A stretch of 64,000 nucleotides of DNA, taken from positions 13,856,220-13,920,219 of the forward strand of contig JAEMBT020000001.1 of NCBI GenBank assembly GCA_018873245.2, in the 5' to 3' direction. This DNA comes from Archegozetes longisetosus. Its lineage: Eukaryota; Arthropoda; Arachnida; Sarcoptiformes; Trhypochthoniidae. Shown in pieces: positions 57,601-64,000 of this stretch. Each line of letters opens with the position of its first letter. Positions within the stretch are counted from its first letter, which is position 1. The notes under the pieces were generated by a model. The model saw only the letters and a program-made list of their open reading frames with translations. It was not told the origin of the DNA and ran no database searches. A program made the translations under genes and the position numbers.

Positions 57601-57813
57601 CTCTGTTTTGTTGACACCTTTTTCATCAAAATATTTGTATTCATGTTCATCTCTATACAGGTATAGAGTTCTGTTAAATATGATGACAATAACTGATGAA
57701 AAGATGATTGGTATTAAGAACAAGAGCACAAATGACAACTTATTATGAGACCTAATTTTCCAATTTTTCATAAGTAATAGTTTTATAATTTTGAAACTTT
57801 TTCGAAAATTCAT
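51633..57813 (-). CDS. ABCA-type full transporter, two exons
   Basis: Exon 1 57813-56028 starts at a true ATG. Exon 2 is 55072-51633. The 955-bp intron is ACAG|GTAATT ... TTAAAAG|GA, phase 1, within NBD1. The product is 1,741 residues. Exon 1 encodes a first transmembrane helix (KLSFVLLFLIPIIFSSVIVI), a large extracellular loop, a membrane cluster and Walker A LGPNGSGKTTLINVITG. Exon 2 continues LLEYDGQVIVGGRDI, signature KLSGGTMRRL and Walker B ILILDEPTAGLDP. TMD2 follows, with its loop containing paired cysteines, then NBD2: GINGSGKTTTF, YSGGNRRKMS, LLLLDEPTNGVD. The order and the length match ABCA lipid transporters. All ATPase motifs look functional. Expected in plasma or intracellular membrane moving lipids; the substrate is unknown. 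The intron carries a GC-rich repeat patch. Confidence 0.93.
55236..55400. repeat. GACCTGAACCT-rich repeat, hAT-tip-like, in ABCA intron
   Basis: An irregular series of GACCTGAAC / GGACCT units starting AGTGCTGAGCAGGTCCAGG, similar in style to the patch at 8190-8350. No frame and no clear opposite end. Probably the remnant of a non-autonomous hAT element that landed in the intron. Confidence 0.5.
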
Positions 57814-60770
57814 TTTTAATTATGTTTGAGTTGAAAATGTGAACACTTTCTCATTAGTATATTATGTTTTGCAGACACCGTCGCGTATGAATAAAAACTT
57901 TTGAAGGCTCCCAATTCGAAGCAGACTGACAAAAGTTTCTGCTTGACATACAATTCATTTTGCAATGTACGCATTCCAGTGGGTAGTACTTAAGTAGTTC
58001 TATCAGAAAAGCCATTTGCCGTTATCGTATTGCTACTCCCATTTTTGAGTCCCATTAATTCTATTATTAAAATGGAAGATATGACTGAATTGATATCGTA
58101 TATTAAAAAATTATCGTATTCAGATGAATAGTGATATAATTATTTTAAAAATATGAAAAATACTTATGACCATGTCTTAGAAAATAAATAAGATAATTAG
58201 AATATTCTCATTTAGATTAAACGATTAATTGTTGTTTTTAAATTTTGTACTCTTTATATAAACTTTTGAATTGGAGACAGCAAATGAACGTATTGTAAAT
58301 ATAACTCAATTTCACTGTAATATAACTCGAGAAGTGTTTTGCAACCGATAAACTATGTGGAAGCATTTATTTCAAGGAGACATCAATTCATTTCATTACT
58401 TTGAAGGTTATTCTTAAACACATTAATCCTTCCATTTTTATTATGAATTCTGTTCACTTGTCGCCAATAAATGTAAACTTTATATTAATCTATGTTAGGA
58501 TTTTGCAATGCTTAGGATGTTTATATTATGCAAGGATAGAATGACAATTTTTTTCTGCTCTAAAATTATTGCCTTTAGCTAAAATTCCAGACTCTGCTGC
58601 GATATATAAGTCTTAGATTTTTTGTGTATTATTCAACATTAACATTTAGAATAAGCTCTTATCGAGATTTTCAGTGTTTGATAGTTGATAAATTACAGCC
58701 AATCGCAGTGATGAATCTTAATTTGTTTACGGAACAATAGTATTATTTCAGGATGTTGTCTAATTATGTTAGAATTGTAGCCGTTTAACATATTTTCAAT
58801 GATATAAAAATACAATAATGCCTCGATATAGTCACCTCTTTAAGGTATATACTTGCTATGGTGAAAAACACTGGTCCACAGCAATTCACTACATTCGAGG
58901 TAGTACTTATGAATTCAAAATGTAGTAGGGAATGCTTCCAATAACAGGATAGACTTAATAGCTAGACTCAAAATTAATTACTTCTCCCAATTATTGTATC
59001 GCTATGCAATTGAGTTGCTATGCAATTATTGATTATCTTCATACTTTATTAACCTTACTTCATATTTGAAAAAGCAAGCTTATAGTGTCAAGGTTTATTT
59101 CGTTAAAAATTTTAACGAAATAAAATACATCAAATATAAGAAATAGAGGGTTTCGTTAAGCGAGTTATGAACAAATAAAAATAGATTTTAAACAATTTTT
59201 GTAGTAAATTTGGCCATTTCACACATGCCTTCATTAGTTTAGAGTATTTTTATAATTAGTGCTTATTATTTCTTCTAATCAAATGATATCTTAACAAAAA
59301 ATTTGAATGTTGTTGATTTTTGGAAATCAAAGTAATCCAAGTCAGATCTCTTTAAGTTATTTAAGTGCCACGCGGTAGTTGTGATATCGAATAATTTTTC
59401 AGTAATTTTCGTCATATTCAGATAACTAAACGCAATTCATTCAGTGATGAAAGTATTATTATGTGTTCAGCTTTAAAATATAATAAAGATATTGAAAACA
59501 GTTTCATTCTATATAAAGTAAGTAATAGTCATTTTTTGTAATAGCTAACAGCCAATGCTCTTTTGGCGCTAGATCTAAAACCTGGGATAGAAGCTAAGAC
59601 TGTTAATTAGCAAATAAAAATTAAATATATATTTTTGGGAGATCATTTTATATATTTTATGAATTTAAATGAGGAAAATTTTTTTGACATATCTAAAGTT
59701 ATGATTTGTAAATTGTATTAACTCACCAATAGAGTATTGATAAGAACTCTATGTTAGATTCACTAGTATTGAAGGTTATTATTATTTAATTTTTAAAAAT
59801 TGCGGAAACAAGCCTAAAACTTTATTTTATAATAAAGCTTCCTATTTTATTATAACTTAAGCGCAACTTGAATGAGTTTCTCTCTTTTATTCATTAAGCA
59901 ATAACCGATTATTGCTCGTTTTCATTCATATTCTCTAATTGTAGTTCGTTAAAATTGTTCATTTCTCAAATATCAAATAAGCCTAAAAACATCTTTACAA
60001 GTTTGCTGCTATTCATCATATATTCTCTTCTCAAATTTAATAATAGTAACAACAAATTAAATTTTTTAAATGAGACGATTTATTTTATCAATTAAACAGA
60101 TGTTTAACAATTTTAGGGATGAAATACTTAATACTTTAAATTTTACTAAATATTAATATATATCATATAAAATAAAATAGTTTCAGTCAAAATCAAACTA
60201 CAAATTACGTGGATTAATGGAGAAAACAATTGTAGCTTTGTCTACTGACTCAGAAACTATCTTTACGTTACTTTTGAATAATTGATTTTGATCTAAATTG
60301 ACATCTATTAAATTGTTACGCTGGTCCAAGGACTGACAATGAATTATGCAACAAAAACCTGTAAAACAGCTCTTAACACTGTAATGTATACTTAAGACAC
60401 ATTTAGTATAAGCAAATGAAAATATTAATCAAATATTAAAATCAATACATGAATCACTTATATCAAGTGTATAAAATTTCATTAATATAGTGTTGGTTAC
60501 AATACTAATAGTGTAATACTAATACACTAATACTAATACTAAAATTAATAATTATAACACTAATACCAATACACTAATAGACTAATATAGATATTAATAT
60601 CAATCGCTCTTACAACAATACTATTATAATATAATATTACGAATATTAATTGCACAAAACCTGCACAATAATATATTGTGCAAAGTAGCTGAAAAACTTT
60701 TCCCGCATCTATTCTCTCAAAACCTTGAAGACTAATTAACGCTACTCAGTTCAAAATTATTTTAAAGCCT
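57814..60770. other. Long intergenic region with small repeats
   Basis: No gene on either strand. Contains a perfect palindrome at 59094-59124 (15-bp arms starting TTTATTTCGTTAAAA) and, near 58817-58905, short inverted CCTCGA-TATAGT-like ends reminiscent of a tiny pogo-type MITE. The ACTAAT array is listed separately. Confidence 0.5.
60497..60606. repeat. Degenerate (ACTAAT)n tandem array
   Basis: About 110 bp of imperfect AATACTAAT / ACACTAAT units; an interrupted minisatellite. Confidence 0.85.
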
Positions 60771-62540
60771 TTAGTAATACATACCCATATAGTCCTGTAA
60801 AGACGCATAAGTAAGCGCGGCTAATGTATGCATACTAATTATCTGATACACAGCCCTCAACACAAGTGTAATACCTAACATTAAAACACATAAGACTACA
60901 CATTACAAACATACCTTCTTCTGATACATATGAAACTGTATATTTCTAATAAATCTTCTATTAATAATATAATGATTTTTCAAAAAAATATTTAAAATTA
61001 TTTCATCGACATCTCTATAATTTTCAAGAAATGTAATATCAATAGAGAAATAATCTGTGGATAAATTAAACAAGAGAATGACATTATTTTTAAAAACTTA
61101 AATCTTGTGTCGTAATGACTTACTTCATAACTTCTAAAGTAATTTACAGTAAATAATTTCCAGCACGAAAATCCCACTTTTCTCTGAGATATTCTTTCAA
61201 TAAGTACTAAGAGCTATCAAATTCATAATAGAGCATAAAGTTATACTTTATTCATTTAATCGGATTAAACATTAAAGAATTTTGAAGCTCACCTTAAGTT
61301 TTATAAAATATCGATTTCTTAAATTGTTCAAATAATTTCTGGTATAAATATTGCCTTTAGTTGCCATCAAACTATTAAGCAACTTATGAGATCTGTACGC
61401 TTCTAAAGTGACTGAAGATCCGGTATTAATGATGAACATGAAGGTTAGCACAAATACAGTGATCGCATATATGAATACAATTCTGCAAATTATATGCATT
61501 TCACCGAATATTGTCAGATATAAAGTCGTGTTAATAACAGATCCAAATATCAACCAAATCGATAGTAAATATTTTGACCAAAAGTTATCGTTATAATCAT
61601 TGATCTCGGCATAAATTGAAGACAAATTCCGTATTACTTCAATAGTATTATTGCTCATTATTCTGATGTTATTCTTGATTTTGTTTTTCAATTGACTATT
61701 AACTTCTCTTAACTTAATTTTGATGTAATGACAAACCAAGTAAAAGTAGACAACTTTCCATAAATTGATACTAAATACAAAATAACAACTACAACAAAAT
61801 AGTAGACTATGAGGAATACCGAACAGTATAATATCGAGAGCTGAGCAATTGATAAGGAACGGCACAATACTTAAAGTAAAACAGACAACAGGAACTGTTT
61901 TCTCAGTATTTAACCTGCAGATGAAAAATGATAATTTTGACAATTTTATCATCTTATAGATTTCATCTCTATCTGTGAGACCAACGCTTTGAGGCGAAAT
62001 CAAACCCGACATCATTGCAAACGGCTTTATGTAAGAAGGCTTTATACCATTGTTATAGTTGTTGTAATGAATCAGTTGTGAAGTTAGAGCTAAGAGAGTA
62101 TACATACAGTAAGCGATGTTGAAATGAGTTCTGATGCCCAGAAAGTAAGAAAAATCTCCGTTAATTATAAATAGATTTACATTTTCTTCAGGCAGTTGCA
62201 GAGAAATAATAGATTTTATGATTGATATAAGATTTACGAAAAATATGAACTTCGGATTATGAAATCGGGTTCTTTCTGATTCTTTGAATAAAGATAAACC
62301 GATTTGATATAAATAAGCTTCCGCTGAAGCAATAATAACATCTGACGATAATCTTTCAGTCGGATCGAAATTATCCATTGATCGCAATTTTATATGAGCT
62401 AGTTTTTGAAACCTTGATAAGCAGTAGCTTTGTATTAACCAAAAAGCTTTAGCTAAGCTTGACTGTAATTCCTTAAAATAAGATTTCTCAAGATTTGGGT
62501 CAATGAGAATTTTTAGAGAAATTTCCGTATTTCTTTGCAC
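60771..62540 (-). CDS. Gustatory-receptor-like chemoreceptor, three exons
   Basis: Exon 1 (to 61293, donor AAG|GTGAGC, phase 0) carries most of a seven-transmembrane protein. Hydrophobic stretches include PKFIFFVNLISIIKSIISL, VVCFTLSIVPFLINCSALDI, SLLFCCSCYFVFSINLW and IVFIYAITVFVLTFMFIINT. A 31-nt exon 2 (60945-60915) and exon 3 (60874-60771) restore the C-terminus by matching phases. It ends TLVLRAVYQIISMHTLAAL then TYASLQDYMG. A terminal helix with a TYxxxxxQ-type signature is the hallmark of the arthropod gustatory-receptor family. The coding sum from 62540 is 460 residues. The N-terminus is uncertain: codon 62540 is GTG, the first in-frame ATG is about 50 codons in, and a further 5' exon is likely. 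GRs are ligand-gated cation channels in sensory neurons; the ligand is unknown. Confidence 0.8.
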
Positions 62541-63119
62541 TTGATGTTTTTATTTCAATTCTTTAAGAATCCAGTCGACAGTGAAGTTGAAAAATATGAT
62601 CATTTTGGCTAAAATCGATTTTAATTTCAAGTTTTTTCTTATAAATTAAATTTCTATAGCGAGCAAATAAAGGATGCATCATTAATTAATTTTTTTTGAA
62701 ATAGTAATTTATTAATTCTATTTATAGTTTTCGTTGAATATAAAAAACAAATTATTCTACTTGTAAAGAAAATTGATATTTGCTGACAAACTAAAGTAGT
62801 CTATTATTTGTTTAAAAGAAATATCAATATTAAATTAATTCGAAATTCGAAAACATTTATTTCGAAACTTGATCTTATTTCAAAGAGTCATTAGAGAAAT
62901 TTTAGAAAATAATTACTTATTTCTCAACAATAATAACCTCACACGAAATCTTTAGTTAAAAATATTGGGTTATTCATTAAATAAGTGGAAAATCATACTC
63001 AATCTGTACATTTAAAAAAAATTTTTTAATGAAAATATTTTTGTGTTATAGAGCTCTGTTACGAGAAATCAAATGATTTTAGCTTAACGTATAATTTCAG
63101 TGATTTTTTAAAGGTTAAA
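62541..63119. other. Spacer between the receptor and mariner element
   Basis: AT-rich; may include the receptor's first exon or the mariner left terminal repeat, neither of which could be identified. Confidence 0.35.
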
Positions 63120-64000
63120 ATGTCTAACATTTCTGTTAATTTCTCTAAACGAAATATTCGGGTTTTGATTGCCTAGTGTTTGAAACGAAATTTAACTCCG
63201 AAAGAGTGTTTGGAGGAAATAAATTCGACTTTAGGCGAAAATTCTGTTTCCAAATCTACAGTTTATAACTGGTATCGAGAGTTCAGGTATGGCCGGAACT
63301 CATTTGATGACATCAAACAAAGTGGTCGACCATCAAATGTAACCAATGAGGAAACTGTGGCAAAAGTTCAGGATCTCGTATACGTTGATCCATCAATTTC
63401 GGTGCAACAAATCTCGTATGAGTTGGACATCTCTACAGGAACCACACATAAAATAATGCGTAATAACTTAGTCTTAAGACAAGTTTGTGTTCGTTGGGTT
63501 CCACACTTACTGACTGACCAACAAATGGAGACCCGAGTGAAAGTGCGCCGACAGAACTTGAAGACGATCAGAGAAAAGGAGGATAACTTCATAATGCAAT
63601 ATAGTGACTGGTGATGAGACTTATCTTTATTACTGTCAAGAGTTATCATCACGTGAAGTGAAGGTGTGGCTCTTCGAAGGCGAAGAACCTCCAAATGTTT
63701 CCCGAAGTGAAGTACACCTAAAAAAGTTATTGTATGCGATATTCTTCAGGGCAAGTGGTTTGGTTGCGTGCATCAAGTTGGAAGGACAGCCAACAATCAC
63801 CGTTGACTTATATTCAAGTGTATCTCTCAAAAAAGTGTTCGATTTCATCCGCAAAAAGCGGCCAAAATCAGGAATTCGAGGCATACTTTTACATTAAGAC
63901 AATGCTAGAGCCCATACCGCTTCAATTACATCGAAATTCTTGACCGAAAACAATGTCGAACTGGTACCTCATCAACCCTTAACTCCAGATTTGCCTCCTG
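63120..64000 (+). mobile_element. mariner-like transposon, cut by the window end
   Basis: Transposase from an ATG at 63120: MSNISVNFSKRNIRVLIA, a TAG at 63174-63176, then CLKRNLTPKECLEEINSTLG with helix-turn-helix SVSKSTVYNWYREFRYG and a second one ISVQQISYELDIS. After a frameshift near 63600 come VTGDETYLYY (first catalytic Asp) and LKKLLYAIFFRASGLV. A further frame has HHDNARAHTA (second Asp) and ELVPHQPLTPDLPP leading to the third, off the window. One stop and two frameshifts show it is inactive, but the coding order is complete as far as visible. Confidence 0.88.

Overview
The window looks like nuclear DNA of a small-genome, AT-rich arthropod, most likely a trombidiform (perhaps trombidid) mite. 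The reasons are short GT-AG introns (often 55-150 bp), compact genes in a sea of DNA-transposon remnants, a chemoreceptor of gustatory-receptor type, ABCA and ABCG transporters, and an intronless bacterial-type class II terpene cyclase. Laterally acquired terpene synthases are known from trombidid mites. The species assignment is inference; no rRNA or mitochondrial marker is present.

Layout. 0.4-2.4 kb: a decayed ABCG copy, duplicated from the region at 12.4-14.4 kb, followed by a small hAT element with intact target-site duplication. 4-5.5 kb: single-exon terpene cyclase (minus). 5.5-12.4 kb: gene-poor, with a decayed hAT transposase. 13.4-19 kb: a five-exon gene whose exon phases give a continuous 1,280-residue ABCG protein with two nucleotide-binding and two membrane domains. 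Its two halves share intron positions, so it arose by tandem duplication and fusion. 19.3-19.8 kb: a two-exon secreted peptide with 14 cysteines. 20.9-22.0 kb: a two-exon secreted leucine-rich-repeat protein (minus); a decayed partial copy lies at 29.3-29.9 kb. 24.4-28.7 kb (minus): exons encoding a helical segment, a uracil-DNA-glycosylase-like fold, an unrecognised segment and a PEBP-like domain. Their splice phases are compatible with one gene, but two frame changes interrupt the UDG-like exon.

31-37.5 kb is a transposon graveyard: Tc1-like, a FLYWCH/MULE element, a piggyBac-type MITE and a Tc3-like fragment. 37.4-42.1 kb holds a head-to-head pair of an unrecognised protein family, one decayed (minus) and one intact (plus). 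42.9-43.3 kb is a nearly perfect 150-bp-arm hairpin. 44.4-45.7 kb and 47.0-47.8 kb are non-autonomous elements with terminal inverted repeats. Between them is a two-exon mono-ADP-ribosyltransferase with the complete R-S-ExE triad. 48.8-50.0 kb: a Merlin (ISXO2-like) transposase. 51.6-57.8 kb (minus): a full-length two-exon ABCA transporter. 60.8-62.5 kb (minus): a three-exon gustatory receptor. The window ends inside a mariner element at 63.1 kb.

The genes do not form a pathway. Their common theme is the organism's chemical interface: lipid or xenobiotic transport (ABCG, ABCA), terpenoid cyclisation, chemoreception, secreted peptides and LRR proteins. All splice models are my own readings of GT/AG sites and phase and have no transcript support.
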